Assembly: GCA_021789935.1 (NCBI GenBank)
Contig: JAJYIR010000003.1
Coordinates: forward strand, 62,001-126,000
Length of the DNA stretch: 64,000 bases
Direction: 5' to 3'
Origin: Nitrospirota bacterium
Lineage (GTDB): Bacteria; Nitrospirota; Thermodesulfovibrionia; Thermodesulfovibrionales; JdFR-88
This document shows, piece after piece, positions 52,048 through 60,600 of the stretch. A program made the position numbers and the translations under genes. The notes under the pieces are model-generated. The model did not search any database. It was not told the DNA's origin and saw only the letters and a program-made list of their open reading frames with translations. Every line of letters begins with the position of its first letter. Position 1 is the first letter of the stretch.

Positions 52048-53097
52048 TTATTTTCCGCTGCCGCTAAACTGCCTTAGATTCGTATACTCGATCAATTGCC
52101 CAAGTGTCTTAAGCGTGAAAACTTTCCCTCTCGTCGCAATAATCATCTTTTTCATGTCTTCACGTCTCACACCGAACCCCCTCCCGCCAATACACGCGAT
52201 GACCTCGTATTTAGGATTCCCGTTCTTCTGTCCCGCCATACTTAATTCACCCAGATGCTGAATGCGAGTCACTTTGTCCCTCGCCGTACCGTCATCTTCA
52301 GTTATTTTGGCTTCTATAATGATTTGAGGATTAAATTCGCTTGGGACAATAAAATCAGGCGTCTGGTCGAAACCTTCGATTTTTTCGGCACGTTTTGTCT
52401 TTCTGTAGCTGATGCCAGCCTTGCTTAGAACATCTTCAATTGCCGATTCCAGGCTGTCACCCACTAAATCGCTAACTGAATCCCTGTGCCCGGCAAAAGG
52501 ACGTCCGAGGAAGCGCTCATAAAGAAGCATGGCATAGGGTGCGCCCATTCGGGAGAGGTGCCGAAGACTTTCAAGTCCGTTCTTTGTATCGGCTTTATTA
52601 AGTCTATGGAGCTGATTGCCATTCACTTTGGGAACGTTATTGGACAATAAATGACAGGCTGTTTCAATAAGGGCGCGAAGCCGTTCTTTAGTGCAGTCTG
52701 TAACCTTTATCGGGTGTGAAGGCGACAGCCGCACCCTGCGATCGAGAGCACGAGCAAAACCCTGCGAAACATCGACCCTCGTATGCTGCGCGGCAAGATA
52801 GCCCCACTCGGGCGGCGTAAATCCGAGCATGGAACGTAACACAATGAGAGCTATAGGCTCGTTAACTACAATTTCAAAAACTCTATCAGGACTCAACTCA
52901 CTGAAGCCGCTGGTCGCTGCCTTCAAGGCCTCATAGCCGCGTTCGAATAATGGATAATCTACAAAACCAATCCCTTTGGGCATTGTGAGAAACTCTGATT
53001 CCAGGCATGAAAAGACAGCATCCACATAAGAATCGGGGTCCTGCAGTATTTCATCAAAAGCAACCTCAAAAGGATATGCCGGCATATTCTTCTCCAT
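52048..53097 (-). CDS. PD-(D/E)XK nuclease-like protein paired with a DNA methyltransferase
   Basis: 349-residue protein not matching a family I can name. The N-terminal 210 residues are mainly helical. The C-terminal part has a nuclease-fold core: a Glu-bearing helix (GDSLESAIEDVLSKAGISY), then Pro-Asp at 247-248 in QTPDFIVPSEF, and IIIEAK (E262, K264), the spacing of PD-(D/E)XK restriction enzymes. Its start (ATG 53097, or ATG 53085) overlaps the end of the methyltransferase gene by 20-32 bases, indicating coupled expression. Most likely the restriction or effector component. Lower G+C than the flanks by eye suggests transfer. Confidence 0.7.
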   Translation of the reverse strand: MEKNMPAYPFEVAFDEILQDPDSYVDAVFSCLESEFLTMPKGIGFVDYPLFERGYEALKAATSGFSELSPDRVFEIVVNEPIALIVLRSMLGFTPPEWGYLAAQHTRVDVSQGFARALDRRVRLSPSHPIKVTDCTKERLRALIETACHLLSNNVPKVNGNQLHRLNKADTKNGLESLRHLSRMGAPYAMLLYERFLGRPFAGHRDSVSDLVGDSLESAIEDVLSKAGISYRKTKRAEKIEGFDQTPDFIVPSEFNPQIIIEAKITEDDGTARDKVTRIQHLGELSMAGQKNGNPKYEVIACIGGRGFGVRREDMKKMIIATRGKVFTLKTLGQLIEYTNLRQFSGSGK

Positions 53098-55261
53098 AGT
53101 TGACTTGCTTTTCCATTACCATAAGAGCTTTTCCTTGCCCTCTAGCAGGCTTCGTCCCATTGAGGTGCTTGACGACTTCGGGCCATCCTCCGAAATCCTG
53201 CATCCAACGTTCGACACCAGCAATACGAGCATCTGTACTCATTGTTTTATTCCAGTTTTTCCGTAAATTCCAGATGGCCAGTCTTATCAAATGCCCGTAA
53301 GCTATGCACCTTATATCGCCAGGCGCCGGCTTAACATCGCCGGCTTCAAGTTTTGTAATATCCGCCATTACCAACTTGGCAACACCATAAGGAGTATCGG
53401 TCAGCCATTCTTTCGGTTTCCTTCCGGTCGACCGGCAAACAAATATCGTGTCTACGATAGAGGAACCTGTCCCGTTAATGTGAATGGATGCTCCCATCTC
53501 CGCGGGGCACGGAAGCGATGCGGAACACGTTAGGCCCGCATCCAATATTGCCACAGCGACCGGGAAATATGCCTTGATATCATTATGATGATAGGTAAAA
53601 GCCAAAGGACGCCCTGGTTTAAGGGCCTTCGCCATTTGCCTGAATGTATTTGAAAGCCCCTCAGTGAAATGGATAATATCCCGGCCCATGTTCTCATTTC
53701 CGGTGAGTTCATCCGCATTCCTTGTAGAAGGGTTCGAAAATACAGATGACGATCTACCTATCAATCGCCTCAGCCAAACGTAACAGAAATCCATAAGTTC
53801 CGCATATTGAACATTACCAAAATAAGGCGGGTCAGTGAAGACTGCATCCAGTGATGCTTCTTCCAATTTTATCCGGCCGGCATCCGCACAAGAAATTTTT
53901 ATATTGCGCATAGTCGAGCCGTTGACCCGATCTCCAATCCATTCGCCTTTAATGGGAACAACCTCTTTTCCTCGTTTGCCGTGGCGCACTTCAAAGGGAT
54001 TATCGCAATATGCCTTGGCCCTGCGAAATTTTTCTATTATATTGGTCCAACCGCCACTTCCTATACATATACCCTTTTTTGTCATAATGCCGAGAAAGTT
54101 CGACTCACATTGCATCAGACCAACAGGAAATCCGTGTACAGAGAAGATGTCGAGAGACTTCAATGCTGTTGTATCGTAACGGCAGAGCATATTCTGATAT
54201 CGGAGCAAATCGGACAAGTTTGTAGCCAGTGCATTTCTGACCCTTTCATCTGAAACACTGGATATATATCGAGCGCTCAGTTCAAGACCGAGAAGTTGCC
54301 GGCGGTTGAACATCTCGGAGTACCGCTTATAACCCCATCGGTGCAGCCTGTCAGTTTCATCGCCCGATGGGATTTTATCATCAGGAATAAATCTCGGGCG
54401 CAATTTACTTAATCGACTCTCCGCCTCAACCGATAGGGCCAGATCGCGGTCATCCGGTTTTTTGAAAAACCTCCCCGTATGCTTACCTTTGCATTCTTCA
54501 CAATGATATTCCATGGCGTACAGGCGATGTTTAGGCATTACCGAAGCGGGCAAGACGGAATTGACTGTTCCGCATTTAGGGCATTCACAGCGGCTTCGTT
54601 TTGCCGGCCCCACTTCGGTCAATTGTGCGGAGCATGCCTTGCAAATGCCAGGCTTTGACCTATCATCGACTTCGGAAAGCTCTCCACAATCAGGGCAGAC
54701 AAAAACATTTTTAGGATGCCTCGCGTTGGCCGCAAGGAGGTAACCCGGAAATAAATCGATATCCACGCCACAGGCGTCACATTTCTTAACTTTTACCCAC
54801 AAAAAATATTTAACGTGGGCTTTTTCTGAGCCACAGATAATGCAGAGTGTGCGATAAAAATGACCTAATTCTCTACCCAAATTTATCTGCAATTCTTTTG
54901 CGGCTTTTCCATAGGCTTTGAGATCCAGGTGTTCGATTTCCTGTTTCACTATCCAGTAGGCCATAGGATTGATATCAAAACCCATCACATCGCAACCGAC
55001 CCTGTTCGCTTCAAGAATCGGCGTTCCCCCTCCCATAAAAGGGTCCGCGACCTTCATGCCTTTAAAATCATTGCAGACATAAAAAGCTTCGCGGAGCGGC
55101 GTTGTGCCAAACTCCGATAAGATCAACCCTCGGAAAAGAGTTCCTGGCCGCCTGGCAAACCACTTATGGACCGCTATAAGCGGCCTGTAATTCTGCTGGA
55201 TTTGTTTTTCTCTCAAGGAAAGATTGGCAATAAAAGCTATATCAAAACCGCGTTCAATCAT
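53066..55261 (-). CDS. DUF1156-type DNA methyltransferase (N6-adenine/N4-cytosine) with zinc-ribbon insert
   Basis: 731 residues. N-terminal DUF1156-like segment VHKWFARRPGTLFRGLI (about 31-47), SAM-binding motif I VADPFMGGGTPILEANRVG (71-89) with DINPMAYW, catalytic motif IV TDPPYFGNVQYAELMDF (DPPY at 477-480). Between them, residues 139-257 hold about six CxxC-type pairs (CIIC, CDAC, CPDC, CKAC, CECPKC, CEEC), a multi-zinc-ribbon insert. Such methylases occur in antiphage clusters with DUF499 ATPases or helicases. Here the start overlaps the stop of a truncated upstream gene (ATGA). Island gene, codon use unlike the flanks. Confidence 0.85.
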   Translation of the reverse strand: MIERGFDIAFIANLSLREKQIQQNYRPLIAVHKWFARRPGTLFRGLILSEFGTTPLREAFYVCNDFKGMKVADPFMGGGTPILEANRVGCDVMGFDINPMAYWIVKQEIEHLDLKAYGKAAKELQINLGRELGHFYRTLCIICGSEKAHVKYFLWVKVKKCDACGVDIDLFPGYLLAANARHPKNVFVCPDCGELSEVDDRSKPGICKACSAQLTEVGPAKRSRCECPKCGTVNSVLPASVMPKHRLYAMEYHCEECKGKHTGRFFKKPDDRDLALSVEAESRLSKLRPRFIPDDKIPSGDETDRLHRWGYKRYSEMFNRRQLLGLELSARYISSVSDERVRNALATNLSDLLRYQNMLCRYDTTALKSLDIFSVHGFPVGLMQCESNFLGIMTKKGICIGSGGWTNIIEKFRRAKAYCDNPFEVRHGKRGKEVVPIKGEWIGDRVNGSTMRNIKISCADAGRIKLEEASLDAVFTDPPYFGNVQYAELMDFCYVWLRRLIGRSSSVFSNPSTRNADELTGNENMGRDIIHFTEGLSNTFRQMAKALKPGRPLAFTYHHNDIKAYFPVAVAILDAGLTCSASLPCPAEMGASIHINGTGSSIVDTIFVCRSTGRKPKEWLTDTPYGVAKLVMADITKLEAGDVKPAPGDIRCIAYGHLIRLAIWNLRKNWNKTMSTDARIAGVERWMQDFGGWPEVVKHLNGTKPARGQGKALMVMEKQVNYGEEYAGISF

Positions 55262-55422
55262 AATAGTATTTCTCTGGCGTTCTCTAAAATAGCCACATTA
55301 TGAGATTTTTTAAGCTTACAATCCGTTTCAAGACCAATCTCAATAGGGCGATCATTGGGCACTTCATCTACTTCGCTCCCGTCTTTCGATCCTTTTCGTC
55401 CACTCCAATCCGGCTTAAGCTT
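55258..55422 (-). pseudogene. C-terminal remnant of a third island gene
   Basis: Reading the minus strand upstream of the methyltransferase, 54 sense codons run without a start codon from a TAG (plus 55423-55425) to a TGA that overlaps the methyltransferase ATG as ATGA. The peptide includes PNDRPIEIGLETDCKLKK and HNVAILENAREILL, and looks like genuine protein. The 4-base overlap is the hallmark of an operon partner, so this is probably the tail of a gene whose 5' part was deleted. The identity of the lost gene is unknown. Confidence 0.5.
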
Positions 55423-55443
55423 CTAATTCTTTAATCGGAATTT

Positions 55444-55469
55444 GCCGGGTTACGCTTCGCTAACCCGGC
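55444..55469. repeat. REP-like perfect hairpin
   Basis: GCCGGGTTA (55444-55452), loop CGCTTCGC, TAACCCGGC (55461-55469): a 9-bp perfect stem. The same kind of palindrome (CGGGTTA-CGCTTCGC-TAACCCG) is a widespread extragenic repeat in many bacteria as I recall. Single copy in this window, at the island margin. Confidence 0.6.
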
Positions 55470-55790
55470 CTGCATGAATAAATATTTCCGGTCGAAAGAT
55501 GCATGATTATAACAATATTTCAAGATGAGGTGTACAGGAAGCATTATTGATCCCGCCTCGCTCATCCAAAACCGTTTGTTCGAAGGGGGGTATTAAAATG
55601 GTTAGCAGAAATTTGAAACCGCCAGAGACTTCAGGAAGAAGGTGAAACCTGAACATTCAGCGTCTGCGGGTCAGGTTGTACCTTTTTTATAAACTGTTTA
55701 TGTGGACAGTTTCATGGTCCGGCGGATTATGATGGAGCTGGCAGGGTTTTATATTTCAAGCCGAAGCCGGAAAGGAGTTTTTGGGGGAAA

Positions 55791-55977
55791 GTGGAAAAAG
55801 AAAAAGAGGCCAAAATTGCCGATTATGACATAGTCAATGCCTTGCCCAAGAAAGAAGGCCATTGCATCTGCAATACTGGATGACAAGGCGGCGAAATTCG
55901 AAGCAATGGCCGCTTCGGCGGGGTCTGCGGCCTATACAGGCAAGGCCGGGGAAATCGCGGGCGAGACGTGCAATTAA
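55791..55977 (+). pseudogene. Frameshifted coding remnant of unknown origin
   Basis: GTG 55791, with AAGGAG upstream, reads EKEKEAKIADYDIVNALPKK. A single-base shift near 55858 then continues in the next frame as AIASAILDDKAAKFEAMAAS and SAGSAAYTGKAGEIAGE to TAA at 55975-55977. The two segments look like one Lys/Ala-rich protein broken by a +1 change. No family recognised. Could also be chance. Confidence 0.3.
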
Positions 55978-56092
55978 CCGCCATGAACCGGGGTATTCAT
56001 TGAACGCTTTGAACAGCCATGCCGGAAAAAACATTAAAAAACCGGAGATTAAGGTTTTTGCCTTGAACAAAAAAACACAAAAAGGGAAAGCC

Positions 56093-57349
56093 TTATTTTC
56101 TTTCCAGCAGGCAGAGGACTTCCATGTGGTACGTATGCGGAAAGAAATCGACAAGTCTCACAGACCCCACCTTGTATTTTTCCATCAGCCTCTTTACATC
56201 CCTTGCCAGCGTTGCCGGGTTGCAGGATATATAAAGGAGCCTTTCGGGCAGCAACCCCAGAAGCCTTTTGACCGCCTCTTTGCTGAGCCCCGGCCTTGGC
56301 GGGTCCAGTATCGCGGCGCCGAACGGACCTTTGGACTGGAATTTCTCAAACGGGGCCTTTATGAATTTCATGTTTTCAATGCCGTTCATCTCAAGATTAC
56401 GGATGCCGTCCTTTACCGAAGAGGCATTCTCCTCAACAGCCGTTATCTTCCGCTCCGGGCCGCTAAGCGGTATGGAAAAATTCCCCCCGCCGGCATAAAT
56501 ATCAAGAAGCGCCTTGCCGGAAGCCATGAACGAAGAGAGTGCTTCTTGTACGGCTCCGGCCGCTTTTTGATTGAGCTCCCAATTACTCTGGAAAAAACTA
56601 AGCGGAGAAACCGTATATTTAAAGCCCAGCAGGTCGAAAGTCACAAACCCCCTCCCACTGTGCCCGCTTTCGCTTTGATTGCCATCATCAAAAAAAACCG
56701 TCTCGAATCCGGCCCGGGCATAATCCCCGGCCAGCGCGGGGTCGAAGTCCCGCCCTTTTAAATATGCCGCAAGTCCGGGCGCATCCGCGCCATGGGCATT
56801 CACCCCCCCGCAGGTAATATGAATTTCCTTTGCCCCGGACGGGGGCATAAGCCTTATCTTATCAAGCGCTTCGTTAATGGCGCCTACAAGCAGAGGACAG
56901 CGGTCTACAGGCACAACGTCCCTAGTCCCCTCTTTGAAAAAACCTGTTACTTCACCTGGCTGCTGGGCCGGCTGCACCTTGAACTGGGCCCTGTGGCGGT
57001 ATCGGACATCGCTGCCCGTAAGAGGGGCCTCGGGCTCCACATCTATGCCCGATAGGCGCCTTAAGGAGTCTTTCAGAATGGCGTTTTTCATGGAGACCTG
57101 CTCCGCGTAAGCTATGTGCTGCAGGTGGCAGCCGCCGCACTCGCCGAAATGGGCGCAAAACGTCTCCACACGAAAAGGAGATGGCTCCAGCACCTCCTGT
57201 GTGACCGCAACACTGTAGTCCTTCTTTTTTTCCACTGTTCTGGCAAGCACAGTTTCGCCGGGAAGAGCGCCCTTTACGAACACTATCCCATCGTTTCTCG
57301 CTATGACGTACCCGCCGTAAACAGGGGCCTCGGTCTTTACCCTGATCAT
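56093..57349 (-). CDS. 23S rRNA (uracil-C5)-methyltransferase, RlmD/RumA family
   Basis: 418-residue SAM-dependent RNA m5U methyltransferase. N-terminal TRAM-like domain (YVIARNDGIVFVKGALPGE), 4Fe-4S Cys in FCAHFGECGGCHLQH plus a fourth Cys in DRCPLL, SAM motif LLDIYAGGGNFSIPLSG, PP-R-GL block ILDPPRPGLSKEA and the nucleophile Cys in YISCNPATLARDVKRL. It modifies U1939 or U747 in RlmD/RlmC terms, which cannot be told apart here. The start overlaps the response regulator stop by 4 bases. Confidence 0.9.
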   Translation of the reverse strand: MIRVKTEAPVYGGYVIARNDGIVFVKGALPGETVLARTVEKKKDYSVAVTQEVLEPSPFRVETFCAHFGECGGCHLQHIAYAEQVSMKNAILKDSLRRLSGIDVEPEAPLTGSDVRYRHRAQFKVQPAQQPGEVTGFFKEGTRDVVPVDRCPLLVGAINEALDKIRLMPPSGAKEIHITCGGVNAHGADAPGLAAYLKGRDFDPALAGDYARAGFETVFFDDGNQSESGHSGRGFVTFDLLGFKYTVSPLSFFQSNWELNQKAAGAVQEALSSFMASGKALLDIYAGGGNFSIPLSGPERKITAVEENASSVKDGIRNLEMNGIENMKFIKAPFEKFQSKGPFGAAILDPPRPGLSKEAVKRLLGLLPERLLYISCNPATLARDVKRLMEKYKVGSVRLVDFFPHTYHMEVLCLLERK

Positions 57350-57693
57350 TTTGAAAGAAGCTCTTTTATCTTGCCTTTAAGTTCCGTCAGGTCGGCGGAC
57401 TTGACTATGTAAGCCTCGGAGGCCCAAACGGCGAAATCATCCCGGTAATCATAGGCAGTGGACATTATTATCGGAACCCTGGGCCTCATCTCCTTCATCT
57501 TCCTTAAAAGGGTAATGCCGTCCATATCCGGTATCAGTATATCGAGAGTCACAAGGTCCGGGTTTTCCTGCTGAAAGACCTCCAGAGCCTGGGCTCCCGT
57601 CTTTGCGATCACAATCTCATACCCTTCCTCCTCCAACTCCTCTTTGTAGAGCCTTAGGATATGCTCGTCGTCATCGACAATCAATACTTTCAT
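57346..57693 (-). CDS. Receiver-only response regulator (CheY-like)
   Basis: 115 residues, a single receiver domain: acidic pocket VDDDE at 6-10, phosphoacceptor Asp 51 in LVTLDILIPDMDG, Thr/Ser in IIMSTAY and the conserved Lys in YIVKSADL. No output domain, so it signals by protein contact or phosphorelay. It begins at the base right after the stop of the 1395-residue kinase gene, its likely cognate partner. Confidence 0.93.
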   Translation of the reverse strand: MKVLIVDDDEHILRLYKEELEEEGYEIVIAKTGAQALEVFQQENPDLVTLDILIPDMDGITLLRKMKEMRPRVPIIMSTAYDYRDDFAVWASEAYIVKSADLTELKGKIKELLSK

Positions 57694-60600
57694 CTATCCC
57701 TCCTTTCTTATGGGTAAGTATATCTTAAACCGTGTGCCGCCGTTAGGCCAATCGCTTTTTACAAGGATCCTGCCCCCGTGCTCTTCCACTATCCTTTTAG
57801 AAATGGCCAGACCCAGCCCCGTGCCCATCGGCTTGGTTGTGAAAAAAGGATCAAATATTCTCCGTAGGTCTTCCTTCATAATGCCGCAGCCCGTATCGGA
57901 CACTTCTATGACCGGCTCGCCGTTTTCGGCCAGCACGCTTACGGCTATGAGGCCCCGTTCCGTGGACTGGTTGGCATTGGTTATAACGTTGTAAAGCGCC
58001 TCCTTCATCCGGTTGGGGTCTATGAACGCCTCTATTGGCTCCAGAGACCTTCGCACGGTATTGCCTTTCTCGAAAACCTCGGGTTCTATCAGATTGACTA
58101 TATCAGAGATCAGTTCATCAAGGCGGGTCGGCTGCCTGGATATCCTCGCCTCCCGCACAAAACCCAGTATCTCCCTTAATATCTGCTCAAGCCTGTCAAC
58201 CTCCACCGATATGATGGACGCGTATTCCTTGAGCGAGCCGTCCAGCTTCTTTTCGAGCCTCTTGGCGAATCCGCCCACGGACACCATCGGGTTTCTTATC
58301 TCGTGCGCCACCTTGGCCGCCACCTCTCCAAGAGCGGCCATCCTCTCGGCAGATTGGAGCCGCTCCTGCAGCTCTTTCATCTCCGTGATGTCCCTTACCA
58401 CATGGACCACACCTATAAAATTGCCGTCCACGTCAAAAAGGGGCGAGGTAGAGGAAAGGAAAGTGCCTTTCAGGCACGGGTCCTCGTATTCCTGGATATT
58501 CGCATGCCTGCTGGCTATGGTCTTGGCGTGGGGGCAGGAAGGAAACGGCTCCTGCGTTCCATGAAATATCTCGTAGCATTTTTTGCCTATCACCTCATTA
58601 AGGCTTTTCCCGACCCTCCTTAAAACGGCTTCGTTCGCTTTTTTAAGATTATAGTCCTTGTCCGTCAGGTAGACCATATCGGAGATGGAGCGAAAGATGT
58701 TTTCCAGCTCGGCCTCGGCCATGGAGATGCCCTCAAACAGCCGCGCATTTTCAATCGCGGAGGCCATCTGGTTTGAAAAAGCGTTCAGGAATTTCATGTC
58801 CTCTTCGCTTATCATGTGGCCGTTGTACAGGTTGTCCACCCACAGCACACCTATGACCATGTTCCTGGATACAATGGGCACCGCGGCGTAAGCGGTCGAG
58901 CCAAGGACGTCCATGATGGCCGGGTCAGCCGAAGGGTCAGCCTTTGCATCGCGGACATTGAAGGGCCTCTTTTCAGTTACGGACCTTGCCATGGCCGTTC
59001 CGGAGTCAAGGCGTATCTCTATGCTCTTTGCAGTCCAGTCGAAAGGCGATTCCCCCGTGCCCAGGGGCGTCTCCTCTATCTCCGTCAGGATATCGTGCAG
59101 GGTGCTATGGGCTGAGGAAAGGCGGCGCCAGATGGAGCCTGCTTCATCGGAGGAGGCCGGGCCCACACCCATCGCCCCCTTAAGTACATTCGCAGACCCG
59201 TCCACCCAGAACAGGATGGCGCGGTTGAAACCCAGGCCATCGCCCATTGTAACGGCCGTAAGTATCATCCTCAGGAGCCTATCCAGGTCCAGGGTCCCCC
59301 TCATGGCCGAGCTTATGAAGACAAGCCTGGAGAGCTCCTGGTTTCTCCTTATAAGCTCTCTTTCCGTTTCTTTCTTTTTTGTGATCTCCTGCGATATCCC
59401 GCTTATGCCGATGACTTCGCCGGTCGCGTCCTTTATGGGGGAAAGTGTAAGGCTCACTTCTATGGTCCTGCCGTCTTTCGTTCGCCTGAGGGTCTCCGCC
59501 TTTATCACGTCCCCCTGCTTTATCCTCTCCATGTAAGACATTTCCTGCTCGACCGCGGACTCCGGGATAAACGGAAGGAACTTGCCTATGATCTCTATCT
59601 CTCCGTAACCGTAAATGTCCTCCGCCGCCCGGTTCCAGGAGATTATGTTACCCGCAAGGTCCGTGGTGATAATGGCGTCGGCGGAGTTGTTGATAAGGCT
59701 TTCAAGATAGTCCTTGGTCTGGGCCACTTCACGGTAAAGGCCCATTATCTCTTCCTGGTAGAGGACCCTGTCCGTTATGTCCTGAATGAATATCACAGCC
59801 TCGCCGATATGGCCTTCCTCGCCCTTTACGGGGTAAGCGGTAAGCTCGGCATAGTTCATCCCGTTTGACTGGGTGATGGAGCTTATGTCGCCGGTGTCAA
59901 AAGTGGCGCGGGCGGCGCAGTGAGGGCATATGCCCCCTTTGGGATGGAAAACATCCTTTGCGTTCTTGCCCACTATCGCGTCCATTGGAAAATCCACCCA
60001 GCGCTCAACATAGCGGTTGGCCGCAAGTATCCGGTATTCGGAGTCCAGAGAGACGATGCCGCCCTGCACGGTATCAAAAAGCAGGTCCAGCCGCTTATTG
60101 GCCTCTATTATTTCCCGCCTCCTGTTGACCTCCTCCCCTTCCATCCTCGCCTTTTCGATCGTAATGGCGGAAAGGGACGCAAACCCCTCGGCCATGTTGA
60201 GGTCGTCCAGGTCGAACGGCTTCGGGGCGCCGCTTGGGCCCGCCTTGTCGTAAATGCCTAATGTGCCGATTATCCTTTTGCCGACCCTCAATGGCACGCA
60301 GATGGCGGATTTTGCTTTTATGTGCCTGGGCCTGAGGTTCTCGGGCAGCTTCCCTATGTCCTCGACAAAAAGAGACCTGCCCTCCTTCACTACCCACCCC
60401 GCGATCCCCTCACCGGCCTTGAGACCGTTTTCAGCGGCCTCCCCGGGGGCTATGCCGTAAGAGGACTTGACATTGAGGTCATCACCCTCCAGTATCCGGA
60501 TTATGCATATCCTGGCGCCGCTCAGCTTCGCTATCTGGCTGGAGATCGTGCCCAGCAGTTCCACGGGGTCATACATCGAGGTGAGCAGCCTGCTCAGATC

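Larger units (their letters stand above)
55262..56092. other. Gene-poor decayed margin of the island
   Basis: About 830 bases between the methyltransferase and the RlmD-like gene without an intact gene. It holds the C-terminal remnant (55258-55422), a perfect REP-like hairpin (55444-55469), a short start-like ATG with stop after 15 codons near 55598, and a frameshifted coding remnant (55791-55977). The segment 55990-56092 is A-rich with no feature I can support. The mixture of remnants suggests repeated insertion and deletion at this site. Confidence 0.55.
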
